NCBI GenBank assembly: GCA_005880695.1
Contig: VBGR01000033.1
Span: 1 to 64,000 of the forward strand
Direction of reading: 5' to 3'
Length of the DNA: 64,000 nucleotides
Source of the DNA: Chloroflexota bacterium
Lineage (GTDB): Bacteria > Chloroflexota > Dormibacteria > Dormibacterales > Dormibacteraceae
Shown here: positions 43,502-52,902 of the stretch, one piece after another
How positions within the stretch are numbered: position 1 is the stretch's first letter
Layout: each line of letters starts with the position of its first letter
Translations under genes and position numbers: made by a program
The notes under the pieces: model-generated
Seen by the model: the letters and a program-made list of their open reading frames with translations, nothing else
The model's database searches: none
What the model was told of the DNA's origin: nothing

Positions 43502-43541
43502 CGAACAAAAGTTTGCACTCCTCAGCGGGAGGTGCTAGCAT
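43502..43541 (+). promoter_or_regulatory. lexA promoter with autoregulatory LexA box
   Basis: CGAACAAAAGTTTG (43502-43515), a one-mismatch LexA box, overlaps a -35-like TTGCAC (43513-43518). TAGCAT (43536-43541) follows after 17 nt. The weaker box fits moderate autorepression. Confidence 0.7.
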
Positions 43542-43580
43542 CGGCTTCCGGCACGGGGACCGTCTCTGAAAGGAGTGCAG

Positions 43581-44198
43581 ATGACCGAAGATTTGAGCGA
43601 ACGCCAGGGCAAGATTCTTGACTACATCCGCCATGTGACCAGGGTTCGCAACTACCCGCCGAGCGTCCGCGAGATCGGCGAGGCAGTCGGCCTTTCCTCC
43701 AGCTCGACAGTGCACAACCACCTGAACCAGCTCGAGCGCAAAGGCCTCATCCACCGCGACGCCAGCAAGTCGCGCACCGTTCAGCTGGTCCAGGACCAGC
43801 CGATCGATGAGAAGCGGCGGAATGCCGTCGCGGTGCCGCTGGTCGGCCACGTGGCGGCCGGCCAGCCCATCCTCGCCGAGCAGAACATCGAGGACCACCT
43901 CCTCCTCTCCCCTGACATCGCGCAAGAGGGCTGGTTCCTGGTCAAGGTCCGCGGTGATTCCATGATCAACGCCGGCATCCTGGATGGCGATCTCGTTCTG
44001 GTCCGCCCCCGCCAGGAGGCACCCAACGGGACCATCGTCGTGGCGCTGGTCGACCAGGACGAGGCCACCGTCAAGCGGCTCCACCGGACGAATGGAAAGG
44101 TCGAGCTGCTCGCCGAGAACCCGGCTTACAAGCCGATCGTCAGCGACCAGGTCTCACTGGTCGGCGACGTTAAGGCCGTCATCCGGATCCTTAACTAA
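43581..44198 (+). CDS. lexA: SOS repressor LexA
   Basis: A 205-residue repressor/autoprotease. It has an N-terminal winged helix (1-65, PPSVREIGEAVGLSSSSTVH), the Ala93-Gly94 cleavage site in GHVAAGQPIL, Ser127 in GDSM and Lys165 in ATVKRL. RecA filaments stimulate self-cleavage, which derepresses the SOS genes. The ATG 43581 has AAGGAG 5 nt upstream; the GTG at 43575 would overlap that Shine-Dalgarno. The 3-prime end overlaps convergent hflX by 8 nt. Confidence 0.97.
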   Translation: MTEDLSERQGKILDYIRHVTRVRNYPPSVREIGEAVGLSSSSTVHNHLNQLERKGLIHRDASKSRTVQLVQDQPIDEKRRNAVAVPLVGHVAAGQPILAEQNIEDHLLLSPDIAQEGWFLVKVRGDSMINAGILDGDLVLVRPRQEAPNGTIVVALVDQDEATVKRLHRTNGKVELLAENPAYKPIVSDQVSLVGDVKAVIRILN

Positions 44199-45477
44199 TG
44201 CGCGGCTGAGCCGAGTACCCCTCGAACCTGTGGAGTGCGCGCCGCGGCACCCAGCCCCAGGCTTGCGTGCCCGCGGCAACGTACTCAGTTCGCTCCAGGC
44301 CGCCCACCTGGCGGAGGTCGTTGAGGACCTGCTCGCGGCCGTAGGGCACCAGGAGGTGGACCTGCACCACGTCCTGGCGGCTCACCTGGTCCAGGGCCGC
44401 CAACAGGTCTGACTCACCCGTGCGCGCTCGAGCCGAGATCGGAACCGCCGCCGGGTAGCGATCGCGGATCGCCTGAATCGCTCGCCGGCGGGTCGCCGGG
44501 CCCAGCAGGTCGACCTTGTTGAGAGCCACGACGCGCGGCTTGTCTGCCGCGTCGAGCTGGCCGAGGACCTGCTCCACAGTCGCCGCCTGCTGCTCGGCCG
44601 CGGGGTCGCCGAGGTCGAGGACCTGGAGCACCACGTCGGCATAGGTGACCTCCTCGAGGGTCGCCCTGAAGGCAGCCACGACGTCGGTTGGGAGCTTCTG
44701 GATGAAGCCGACGGTGTCGGTCAGCAGGAGCTCGCGCCCGGACGGGAGTCGCAGGCGGCGCGTCGTCGGGTCGAGCGTGGCGAAGAGCCGGTTTTCAGCG
44801 CGCACGCCGGCATTGGTGAGCCCGTTGAGCAAGGTCGACTTGCCGGCGTTCGTGTAGCCGACGATGGCCACCGTCTGCAGCTCTGAGCGGTGGCGTCCGG
44901 CCCGCTGCTGCTGGCGCTGGCGCTGGACGTCGGCGATCTCCTTTTCGAGGTCTTTCAGCCGGCGGCGGATGCGCCGGCGTTCGACCTCGATCTGCTGCTC
45001 ACCAGGACCGCCGCGGGTGCCGATCCCGCCTCCCTGCCGGTGGTAGTCCCAGGCGCCGATCAGGCGCGGCAGCAGGTGATGGAGCTGAGCCGTCTCGACC
45101 TGCAGGCGGCCTTCGCGGGTCCTGGCCTGCTGAGCGAAGATGTCGAGAATCAGCTCGGTGCGGTCGACGACCCGGGTCTTCAGCTCGCGCTCCAGGTTGC
45201 GCTGCTGGCGCGGGCTCAGATCCTCATTGCAGATCAGGAGGTCGTACTCGCCGCCGAGGCGAAGCTCACGCAGCTCGTCGACCTTGCCCCGGCCGACATA
45301 AAGGGCAGGGTCGATCTCGGGACGGCGCTGGATGTCGAACCCGACCACCTCGCCGCCGGCGGTGCGCGTCAGGTCACGGAGCTCGTTCAGCTGCCCCTCG
45401 AGCGCCGCCTGCGGCATTCCGGGCAGGAGCACACCGATCAGGTAAGCCCGCTCCGGGCGGGTCTCCGTTGAGATCAG
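44191..45477 (-). CDS. hflX: GTPase HflX
   Basis: A 428-residue ribosome-splitting GTPase read from CTG 45477, which overlaps the dapL stop as CTGA. This start keeps RPERAYLIGVLLPGM, the conserved first strand; the next start in frame, a GTG, would remove it. The protein has the N-terminal HflX domain with GRGKVDELREL, a helical linker (VERRRIRRRLKDLEKEIADV) and the G domain (GYTNAGKSTLLNGLT, DTVGFI, NKVD). It rescues stalled 70S ribosomes under stress. Confidence 0.92.
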   Translation of the reverse strand: MISTETRPERAYLIGVLLPGMPQAALEGQLNELRDLTRTAGGEVVGFDIQRRPEIDPALYVGRGKVDELRELRLGGEYDLLICNEDLSPRQQRNLERELKTRVVDRTELILDIFAQQARTREGRLQVETAQLHHLLPRLIGAWDYHRQGGGIGTRGGPGEQQIEVERRRIRRRLKDLEKEIADVQRQRQQQRAGRHRSELQTVAIVGYTNAGKSTLLNGLTNAGVRAENRLFATLDPTTRRLRLPSGRELLLTDTVGFIQKLPTDVVAAFRATLEEVTYADVVLQVLDLGDPAAEQQAATVEQVLGQLDAADKPRVVALNKVDLLGPATRRRAIQAIRDRYPAAVPISARARTGESDLLAALDQVSRQDVVQVHLLVPYGREQVLNDLRQVGGLERTEYVAAGTQAWGWVPRRALHRFEGYSAQPRIS

Positions 45478-46649
45478 TAGCTCAGCTTCTCCAGGCGGCT
45501 CAGAGCCTCGTCGAGGCGGGCATCGGGTGCGGTCACTGAGAGTCTGAAGTACCCCTCGCCATGCGGCCCGAAACCGACGCCCGGCGTGAGGTTGACGGCG
45601 GCCTGGTCGAGCACGTGGGCCGCGAAGCCGATCGAGTCGTAGCCGGGCGGCACCGGCGCCCAGACGTAGAAGGTGGCACGCGGAGGCCGGATGTCCCAGC
45701 CGGTGCGGTTCAGCACCTCCGCCACCTTCTGGTGGCGCCGGTGGTAGACGGCGTTGGCCGCCTTGGTGTCCTGCTCGCCCCCGCGCAGGGCCTCGACGGA
45801 CGCCCACTGGACCGCCTGGAAGATCCCCGAATCGAGATTGGTCTTGAGCTGCCCGACAGCCCGGACCAGCTCGGCGTTGCCGCAGATCCAGCCCAGCCGC
45901 CAGCCCGTCATGTTGTAGGTCTTCGAGACGGAATGGAACTCGAGGCCCACCTCTATGGCGCCGGGAAATTGGAGCAGGCTCGGCGGCCGGTAGCCCTCGA
46001 ACGCGATCTCCGAGTAGGGCGCGTCATGACAGAGGATGATCCCGTTCTCCCGGCAGAACGCGATCGCCTGCTCGAAGAACGCGTCAGGCGCCGTGGCCGC
46101 GGTCGGGTTGTTCGGGTAGTTGAGCCAGAGCAGCTTGGCGCGGCGGCGAACGTCGGCCGGAACGGCGTCGAGGTCCGGCAGCCAGCCGTTCTCAAGCGTG
46201 AGCGGCAACAGGTGGGGTTCGCCCTCGGCCATGATCGCCCCGGTCGCGTAGGGCGTGTACCCCGGATCGGGGGCCAGCACTACGTCGCCCGGATCCACGA
46301 ACGCGAAAGGGACGTGGCTGATGCCGTCTTTCGAGCCCAGGGTCGGCAGCACCTGGCTGTCCGGGTCGAGCGGCACTCCGAAGCGCCCGCGGTACCAGTC
46401 CGCGATGGCTTCCCGCAGCTCTCTCAGCCCGAAGTAGGACGGGTACTGGTGATTGGCCGGGTCGGCCACGGCTTCCTGAGCCGCGCTCACGATGCGCGCA
46501 GGAGTGGGCAGGTCCGGATCACCGATGCCGAGGCTGATGACGTCGATCCCGGCCGCCTTCTTTTCCCGCACCTTGCGGTCGATCTCAGCGAAGAGGTAAG
46601 GCGGGATGCGCGACATCCGCTTCGCTGTCCCGATCGTCGTCTCACCCAT
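45474..46649 (-). CDS. dapL: LL-diaminopimelate aminotransferase
   Basis: A 391-residue fold-type I PLP enzyme. The Schiff-base lysine is Lys243 (HSVSKTYNMTGWRLGW). LPTLGSKDGISHVPFAFVDP, PGYTPYATGA and LNYPNNPTAA match the DapL family. It converts tetrahydrodipicolinate directly to LL-diaminopimelate for lysine and peptidoglycan, bypassing the acylated route. A related aminotransferase role cannot be excluded. The start overlaps the end of miaA by 8 nt. Confidence 0.88.
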   Translation of the reverse strand: MGETTIGTAKRMSRIPPYLFAEIDRKVREKKAAGIDVISLGIGDPDLPTPARIVSAAQEAVADPANHQYPSYFGLRELREAIADWYRGRFGVPLDPDSQVLPTLGSKDGISHVPFAFVDPGDVVLAPDPGYTPYATGAIMAEGEPHLLPLTLENGWLPDLDAVPADVRRRAKLLWLNYPNNPTAATAPDAFFEQAIAFCRENGIILCHDAPYSEIAFEGYRPPSLLQFPGAIEVGLEFHSVSKTYNMTGWRLGWICGNAELVRAVGQLKTNLDSGIFQAVQWASVEALRGGEQDTKAANAVYHRRHQKVAEVLNRTGWDIRPPRATFYVWAPVPPGYDSIGFAAHVLDQAAVNLTPGVGFGPHGEGYFRLSVTAPDARLDEALSRLEKLSY

Positions 46650-47520
46650 GGAGATACCTGAGGATATCCGGCAGGGGGTCGGCGACCGCGCTGAACCAGC
46701 GGATCCGCGCGTCGCGCTTGAGCCAGGTCAGCTGTCGCCGCGCGAGGCGCCGGTTGTTGCGCGTCATCAGCTCGGGCAGCTCCTCCCTGCTCACCCTGCC
46801 CTGCAGGTGGGCGACCGTCTCCGCGTAGCCGGTGCCGCTCAGGGCCTGTGAGCCTGGCGCCACGCCCGCCTCCAGAGCCGCCCGGGTTTCTTCCACAAGA
46901 CCACGTTCGAGCTGGCGCAGGCAGCGCGCCCGGATGCGCTCATCGAGCATCTCCCGGGGCAGATCGAGGCCGATGCGGACCCCATCCCAGGCAGTCGGGC
47001 GCCGGGTCCTAAGCCGGCTCCAGGGCGGCCCCGTCACCTCCAGGACCTCGATCGCCCGGACGAGACGGACCGGGTTCCGGAAGTCGATCGCAATCTCCGG
47101 ATCGAGGTCCCGGACCAGCCCAGCCAGGGTCTGTACCGGCAGGAGCTCCAGCTCTCGACGGCGCTCGGGACGGGGCGGGACGCCGCCCAGGCTGAGGCCG
47201 TCAAGCAGCGCGTCGACGTAGAGATTCGTGCCCCCTTCCAGGATGGGGCGCTCGATTTGCTGGAGCGCTCCCGCAGCCGCCTGGACAAATTCGAAGACGT
47301 TGAAGGAGTTTTCGGGGTCGACGAGGTCGAGGCAGTGGTAGCGAACCGCGGCGCGCTCCTCCGCTGACGGCTTGTTGGTAGCGATCTCGAGTCGCCGGTA
47401 GACCTGGCGGGAGTCGGCGACCACGATCTCGCCACCCAGCGCACGCGCCAGCCGAAAGGCGACCGCGGACTTGCCGACCGCGGTCGGCCCGAGGATGGTC
47501 GGGACCCGTTTGCCGCTCAA
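46642..47520 (-). CDS. miaA: tRNA dimethylallyltransferase MiaA
   Basis: A 292-residue enzyme that prenylates A37 of tRNAs reading U-starting codons. It has the P-loop GPTAVGKSAVAFRLA, DSRQVYRRLEIATNKPS and GGTNLYVDALLDGL. It lies directly after mutL (TTGA overlap), the usual mutL-miaA order, and works before MiaB, which is in the same operon. The length is slightly short of the 300-310 typical for the family. Confidence 0.95.
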   Translation of the reverse strand: MSGKRVPTILGPTAVGKSAVAFRLARALGGEIVVADSRQVYRRLEIATNKPSAEERAAVRYHCLDLVDPENSFNVFEFVQAAAGALQQIERPILEGGTNLYVDALLDGLSLGGVPPRPERRRELELLPVQTLAGLVRDLDPEIAIDFRNPVRLVRAIEVLEVTGPPWSRLRTRRPTAWDGVRIGLDLPREMLDERIRARCLRQLERGLVEETRAALEAGVAPGSQALSGTGYAETVAHLQGRVSREELPELMTRNNRRLARRQLTWLKRDARIRWFSAVADPLPDILRYLHG

Positions 47521-49139
47521 TAGTTGCGGCGGAAGTGGCGCTTCAGCTGCTGCCAGTCCAGCAGCAGCCGAACCGGCCGTCCGTGCGGGCAGGTGATGTC
47601 TGGGCTCAGGCTCTCCACCTCCTGCAGCAGACGGCGCTGCTCGGCCAGGTCGAGCGCATCGCCGAAGCGGACAGCGGAGTGACAGGCCAGCGAGGCCAGC
47701 GCGTCATCGGCCGACCGCGCCCGGAGGCCGGCCAGCACCTCGCGGAACGCCGGCTCCAGACTTTCCGGCGGAGTCTCTACAGGACCGGCCAGGATCCGAA
47801 CCGCGCGCGGCCCAAAGGGCTCGACTTCAAAGCCGAGCGAGCGGAGTTCCGCCTCGTGGTCCGCGACTCCGGCGGCCAACGCCGGCTCGAGCTCGACCGT
47901 CATGGCCATCAGGAGGTGCTGGCTGACGGCCGGCGCTCCCTCCAACCGGCTTTGGAAGCGGTTGAAGAGGACTCGCTCGTGGGCGGCGTGCTGGTCGATC
48001 AGCACCATCCCTTCGGGGCTCTCGGCCACGAGGTACCCGTCGAGGACCTGCCCGACGGGACGCAGGAACCCGCCGGCACTGGCTGGTCGCGGGAGCTGGG
48101 GGTCGATTGCCGGCGGCGGTTCCTGGATCTCGAGTTGGCGTAAAAGGCGCTCGGAGCTCGGTCCCGGCGCGGCTGGCTCTGGCGGGCGGGCAGGCTCGCC
48201 GGCGCCTATCGCCGACCGCACCGCCCGCTGGAGCGCGGCGAACACGGCGCCTTCGTCACGGAACTTGACCTCCCGCTTGGTCGGGTGAACATTGACGTCG
48301 ACCGCCTCCGGCGAGATCTCGACGTTGAGTACTGCAACGGGATAGCGGCCTCGCTCCAGCGCCCCGCGGTAGCACTCTTCGAGCGCGAACGCGAGCGTTC
48401 TTGACGCGATCGGCCGCCGGTTGACAGCCAGCAGCATCGCGTCACGAGTGCCACGGCTGAGCTTGGGCGGCGAGACGGTCCCAGTGACGTTCAGGTGGTC
48501 GACGGCCAGCATCTCGCGCGAAACCGCTTCCCCGTAGACGCTCGCCAGCGGGTCATGGCCGTCGGTGCTGAGCGAAGTTCGGCCTTCGACGATGACGCGG
48601 AAGCGAACCGTGGGGTAGAGGAGTGCATAGCGCTGAACCGCGGCCAGGCAGGCAGCAGTCTCCGTGGCGTCCGACTTCAGGAACCGAAGGCGAGCGGGGG
48701 TGTTGGCGAAGAGGTCGCGCACCTCGATCACCAGACCTGGCGCCGGGCCGGCCGCCCCTTCCTCCAGCAGCGCGCCGGCCCGCAGGTGGAGTCGGCGTCC
48801 CGAGGTCGTCGCTTCCAGGTCGGAGACCGCGGCGATGCTGGCCAGCGCCTCTCCCCGAAAACCCAGGGTGCCGATCGCTTCGAGGTCGGACAGGTTCTGG
48901 AGCTTGCTGGTGGCGTGCCGCTGGAACGCGAGGCGAAGCTCAGCGGACGGAATGCCGGCGCCGTCGTCGACGATCCGGATCAGGGTCTTCCCCGCCCCCC
49001 GGATCTCGACCCCGACCCGGGTGGCACCCGCGTCCAGCGAGTTCTCGACCAGCTCTTTCACGACCGAGGCCGGACGCTCGACGACCTCACCGGCGGCGAT
49101 CGCGTCCGCGACTGCAGGCGGAAGCGCCCGGATGGTCAC
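47517..49139 (-). CDS. mutL: DNA mismatch repair protein MutL
   Basis: A 540-residue GHKL ATPase: N-terminal IAAGEVVERPASVVKELVEN, DDGAGI and GFRGEALASIAAVS motifs, a Pro-rich linker (about 305-350) and a C-terminal dimerisation domain (about 350-535). DQHAAHERVLFNRF is the endonuclease-region motif, and the ACHSAVRFGDAL and CPHGRPVRLLL segments suggest a metal-dependent nicking endonuclease. It links MutS recognition to strand removal. It is shorter than the 600-residue norm because the linker is short. Confidence 0.95.
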   Translation of the reverse strand: MTIRALPPAVADAIAAGEVVERPASVVKELVENSLDAGATRVGVEIRGAGKTLIRIVDDGAGIPSAELRLAFQRHATSKLQNLSDLEAIGTLGFRGEALASIAAVSDLEATTSGRRLHLRAGALLEEGAAGPAPGLVIEVRDLFANTPARLRFLKSDATETAACLAAVQRYALLYPTVRFRVIVEGRTSLSTDGHDPLASVYGEAVSREMLAVDHLNVTGTVSPPKLSRGTRDAMLLAVNRRPIASRTLAFALEECYRGALERGRYPVAVLNVEISPEAVDVNVHPTKREVKFRDEGAVFAALQRAVRSAIGAGEPARPPEPAAPGPSSERLLRQLEIQEPPPAIDPQLPRPASAGGFLRPVGQVLDGYLVAESPEGMVLIDQHAAHERVLFNRFQSRLEGAPAVSQHLLMAMTVELEPALAAGVADHEAELRSLGFEVEPFGPRAVRILAGPVETPPESLEPAFREVLAGLRARSADDALASLACHSAVRFGDALDLAEQRRLLQEVESLSPDITCPHGRPVRLLLDWQQLKRHFRRNY

Positions 49140-49142
49140 GGG

Positions 49143-51611
49143 TTAGAGCTTGGCCTTCAGCTCGTAAAGCTTCTGAAGGGCCTCCAGCGGGCTCAGCTGG
49201 TCGAGCTGCAAGCCTTCGAGCTCAGTCAGGAGCGGATCCGGCGGGACCTCAAGCGGAAGGCCGAGCTGAGTGGCTGGCGGCTCCAGGGGCCGCTGCCGCT
49301 CCAGCTCGCGCAGCACCTCTCGAGCCCGGGCGATGACCGCCGGCGGCAGGCCGGCCAGCGCGGCCACGTGGATGCCGTAGGAGCGGTCAGCGCCGCCGGG
49401 CACGACCCGGTGCAGGAAGGTCACGGTCTCGCCTTCCTCCAGAACCTCGACGCGCTCATTGCGGACCCGGGGCAGCCGGTCGGCCAGCGCCGTCAGCTCG
49501 TGGTAATGCGTCGCGAAGAGCGTGCGGCAGCCCAGCCTGGGAGCTTCGTGGATGTATTCGACCACTGACTGCGCGATCGACATCCCGTCGTACGTCGAGG
49601 TCCCCCTCCCCACCTCGTCGAAAACGACGAGCGAGGCCCGGGTTGCGTGGTTCAAGATGCTCGCGGTTTCGGTCATCTCGACCATGAAGGTCGACATGCC
49701 GCGAGCCAGGTCGTCCTGCGCGCCCACGCGCGTGAAGACGCGGTCGCAGAGCCCGATCGAGCAGGAGCGGGCGGGCACGAAGCTGCCGGCCTGGCCCAGC
49801 AAGACGATGAGCGCGGCCTGACGGAGATAGGTCGACTTGCCGGCCATGTTCGGCCCGGTCAGGATCACGACCTGCGCAGCATCAGGATCGAGCAAGAGGT
49901 CGTTGGGAACGAAGGTGCCGGCGGGCAGGGCCGCCTCCACCAGCGGATGGCGGCCGCCGGCAACCGCCAGCCGCAGCCCCTCGTTGACCTCCGGGCGGCA
50001 CCAGTCGAGGTCGCGCGCCGCGTCGGCGAGGCTCTGCAGCGCGTCGGCCTCACCGAGCGCTTCGGCGCTGGCCAGGATCAGTGCCGCCGATTCGGCCACC
50101 CGACCCGAGACGTCCTTCAGGACCTCAACCTCGCGGGCCATCATGTCCTGCTGGGCGTTCAAGACGATCGCTTCGCGCTCTTTGAGCTCCGGCGTCAAGT
50201 AGCGCTCGGCTCCCGTCAGCGTCTGCTTGCGGACGTAGTCCTGCGGGACGTGCGCCACTGCCCCGGCTGAGACTTCGATGTAGTAGCCGAAGACCCGGTT
50301 GTAGCCGACCTTGAGGCTCTTGATCCCGGTCCGCTGGCGCTCCGCGGCCTCCAGGCCGGCGATCCACTCGCGCGCTGACCGAGAGGCTTCCCGAATCCCA
50401 TCCAGCTGGCCGTCGTAGCCGGGCCGGATGGCCCCCGCCTCGCGTTGGCTGGACGGCGGGTCGTCGACCAGCGCCTCGGCGAGCAAGCGAGCCAGCTCGG
50501 GCTGGGGGTCGAGCCGCAAAGCGACGTCTTTCAGGGCCAGGGACTCGACGCCGGACAAGGCGGCCTGGACCGTGGGTACGCCCTCCAGCGAGCGCCGCAG
50601 GGCAACCAGTTCGCGCGGGGCGGCGTGGCCCTGAACGGCGCGGGAGGTGAGCCGCTCGAGGTCGCCGACCGCGCTCAAAGCTTGTCGGAGCCGAGATTCC
50701 AGGACCGGCACCCGCACCAGCTCGTCCACCGCTCCCAGGCGGAGCTGGATCGCCTCGACGTCCCGCAGCGGCGCCTTGAGCCAGGCGCGCAGCCGGCGCG
50801 CCCCGATGGGCGTCGCGGTGCGGTCGACGAGCCTGGTCAACGCGTCCAGCTCGAGGTTGCGCACAGTGGGTGCGTCGAGCTGCATCGCCGCGTCGGGTGA
50901 GTAGGTGCGGACCCGGAACACGCCCGGGCCGACGGTGACCTGGTTTGTCTGGAGATACTCGAGCAGGACGCCCGCAGCGCCGACCGCAAGGGGGGCCGAG
51001 CCCGCGCCCACGGAGTCCTCGAAGGTGATCCCGAGCGCCTGCCGAAGGCGCTGTCGACCGCGTTCCGGGTCGAACTTGTAGGCCTCGACAGTAGGCGGTT
51101 GCAGCAGCTCAGCCGGCTCGAGGCGGCTCAGCTCGGCGTCCAGACGGTCCGCCGGCAGCTGGCAGAGCAGCATCTCGCCAGTCGAGATGTCGGCGGCGGC
51201 CAGGCCGCTCTCGGCGCCCTTCGTCCAGGCGGCGACCAGGAAGTTGGCCGTCTGGGGCTCGAGGTAAGCCTCCTCGACAACCGTCCCCGGGGTGAGCACG
51301 CGCGTGATCTCGCGCTTGACGATTCCCTTGCCGGTCGCAGCTTCCACCTGATCGCAGATCACGACCTTGCGCCCGGCTCGGAGCAGCTTGCCCGCGTAGC
51401 TCTGCCAGGCGTGGTAGGGAACGCCGCACATCGGGTGGCGGCCCGCCTTGCCCAGCGGCCGCGACGTCAGCTGGACGCCCATGATGGGCGCCGCAGCAAC
51501 CGCGTCATCGAAGAAGACCTCGTAGAAATCGCCCAGCCGGAAGAGCACGATGGCGTCGGGGTAGCGGCTTTTGGCATCCTGCCATTGGCGCATGACCGGG
51601 GAGTCGGTCAT
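49143..51611 (-). CDS. mutS: DNA mismatch repair protein MutS
   Basis: An 822-residue protein with the mismatch-binding domain I (FRLGDFYEVFFDDA includes the FYE wedge motif), connector, lever and clamp domains, and the ATPase domain (TGPNMAGKSTYLRQAALIV, DEVGRGTSTYDGMSIA, ATHYHEL). The C-terminal helix-turn-helix for dimerisation is short. Actinobacteria usually lack mutSL, so its presence speaks against a core actinobacterial host. mutL starts 3 nt after its stop. Confidence 0.96.
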   Translation of the reverse strand: MTDSPVMRQWQDAKSRYPDAIVLFRLGDFYEVFFDDAVAAAPIMGVQLTSRPLGKAGRHPMCGVPYHAWQSYAGKLLRAGRKVVICDQVEAATGKGIVKREITRVLTPGTVVEEAYLEPQTANFLVAAWTKGAESGLAAADISTGEMLLCQLPADRLDAELSRLEPAELLQPPTVEAYKFDPERGRQRLRQALGITFEDSVGAGSAPLAVGAAGVLLEYLQTNQVTVGPGVFRVRTYSPDAAMQLDAPTVRNLELDALTRLVDRTATPIGARRLRAWLKAPLRDVEAIQLRLGAVDELVRVPVLESRLRQALSAVGDLERLTSRAVQGHAAPRELVALRRSLEGVPTVQAALSGVESLALKDVALRLDPQPELARLLAEALVDDPPSSQREAGAIRPGYDGQLDGIREASRSAREWIAGLEAAERQRTGIKSLKVGYNRVFGYYIEVSAGAVAHVPQDYVRKQTLTGAERYLTPELKEREAIVLNAQQDMMAREVEVLKDVSGRVAESAALILASAEALGEADALQSLADAARDLDWCRPEVNEGLRLAVAGGRHPLVEAALPAGTFVPNDLLLDPDAAQVVILTGPNMAGKSTYLRQAALIVLLGQAGSFVPARSCSIGLCDRVFTRVGAQDDLARGMSTFMVEMTETASILNHATRASLVVFDEVGRGTSTYDGMSIAQSVVEYIHEAPRLGCRTLFATHYHELTALADRLPRVRNERVEVLEEGETVTFLHRVVPGGADRSYGIHVAALAGLPPAVIARAREVLRELERQRPLEPPATQLGLPLEVPPDPLLTELEGLQLDQLSPLEALQKLYELKAKL

Positions 51612-51618
51612 GCGGTCG

Positions 51619-52902
51619 TCAAGCAGCCAGGGGACCGGAGAGGTGGCCCGGAGCCGCGTCTTCGACCAGCACCTGGACCACTTCGCCCGGCTGGCAGCGG
51701 GCCCGCTTCACCGTCACCCGCTTGCCCTGGCGGCTGCGCCCGTACGCCCGGCCCAACTCGTCGAACCCTTCGACCAGGACCTCCACCCTCTTCCCCAGCC
51801 AGCCGGCGGTCTTGCCGGCGGCGATGCTCTTCTGGACCGCCAGCAGGTCGTTGATGCGGCGGCGCTTCTCGTCGGCGGGAACGTCGTCGGCCAGCCTGTC
51901 GCCGGAGTAGGTGCCCGGCCTTGGCGAGTACATCGCGATGTGGACGACGTCGAACTCGACCTGCTCGACGAGGCGCCGGGTGTTCAGGTACATCTCCTCG
52001 GTCTCACCAGGGAAGCCCACGATCACGTCCGTGGCGAGGCCGAGGTCCGGCATTCGAGCCCGGGCGCGCTCGATGATCGAGAGGTAGTCGCGGGTCAGAT
52101 AGCCGCGCGCCATCCGTTTCAGCAACCGGTCGTCGCCCGACTGGATGGGCAGCTGCAGCTCGCGGCAGATCACATCACTGGCCGCCATCACATCCAGCAG
52201 CTCGGGCTCGAGATCGCGCGGATGCGAGGTCATGAACCTGGCCCGCCGGAGTCCAGGAACGGCCTCGACCTGGCGCATGAGCGCGGCCAGCCCGCCGCGT
52301 CCGCCGGGATCGCGGTAGGCGTCGACGTTCTGGCCCAGCAGCACGACCTCGCGCGCCCCGTCGGCGACCGCTTCGACGCACTCGCTGACGACGTCCTCGA
52401 TCGGGACGGAGCGCTCCCGCCCGCGGACTCGCGGCACGATGCAGAAGGTGCAGTTGTGGTTGCAGCCGTGGATCACGCTGACGTAGTGGCTGACGCCCGT
52501 GCGGCCGGCGGCCGGCAGCGGCTCGCCGAGCGAGTAGTCGTAGCGCGCCTCGAGGTCGGCGATGAAGCCGTCGTACTCGCCGATCGGGAGGACGGCGTCG
52601 AGCTGCGGGAAGCGCGCCTGGAGCCCTTCACCCTCCTTCACTCCGAGACAGCCGGTCAGCGCGATCAGGCGGTCGCCCGTCTTCCAGTGCCGGAGCTCGT
52701 GAAGCTTTGAATAGACCTTGTCTTCCGAGGCCTGGCGGACGCAACAGGTATTCAGCACCGCCACATCGGCTCGGTCCAGAGGGGCCTCCTGGAACCCGGC
52801 CGCCAGGAGCCGGCGGGCGAGGTTTTCGGAGTCGGCCGCGTTCATCTGGCAGCCGATCGTCCAGACGTGAAAGGTGCGGGCCGCTGTGTCTCGGTTCTTC
52901 AG
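51619..52902 (-). CDS. miaB: tRNA-2-methylthio-N6-dimethylallyladenosine synthase MiaB
   Basis: A 427-residue radical-SAM methylthiotransferase read from CTG 52902, which overlaps the spoVS stop as CTGA. The N-terminal auxiliary [4Fe-4S] cluster needs Cys18 (WTIGCQMN), Cys53 or Cys54 (NTCCVR) and Cys85 (LTGCLG); Cys18 is lost with the first ATG (52845). The radical SAM triad is Cys147, 151 and 154 in HGCNHNCTFC. A C-terminal TRAM domain follows (about 365-420). It adds the methylthio group to i6A37 made by MiaA. Confidence 0.94.
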   Translation of the reverse strand: MKNRDTAARTFHVWTIGCQMNAADSENLARRLLAAGFQEAPLDRADVAVLNTCCVRQASEDKVYSKLHELRHWKTGDRLIALTGCLGVKEGEGLQARFPQLDAVLPIGEYDGFIADLEARYDYSLGEPLPAAGRTGVSHYVSVIHGCNHNCTFCIVPRVRGRERSVPIEDVVSECVEAVADGAREVVLLGQNVDAYRDPGGRGGLAALMRQVEAVPGLRRARFMTSHPRDLEPELLDVMAASDVICRELQLPIQSGDDRLLKRMARGYLTRDYLSIIERARARMPDLGLATDVIVGFPGETEEMYLNTRRLVEQVEFDVVHIAMYSPRPGTYSGDRLADDVPADEKRRRINDLLAVQKSIAAGKTAGWLGKRVEVLVEGFDELGRAYGRSRQGKRVTVKRARCQPGEVVQVLVEDAAPGHLSGPLAA

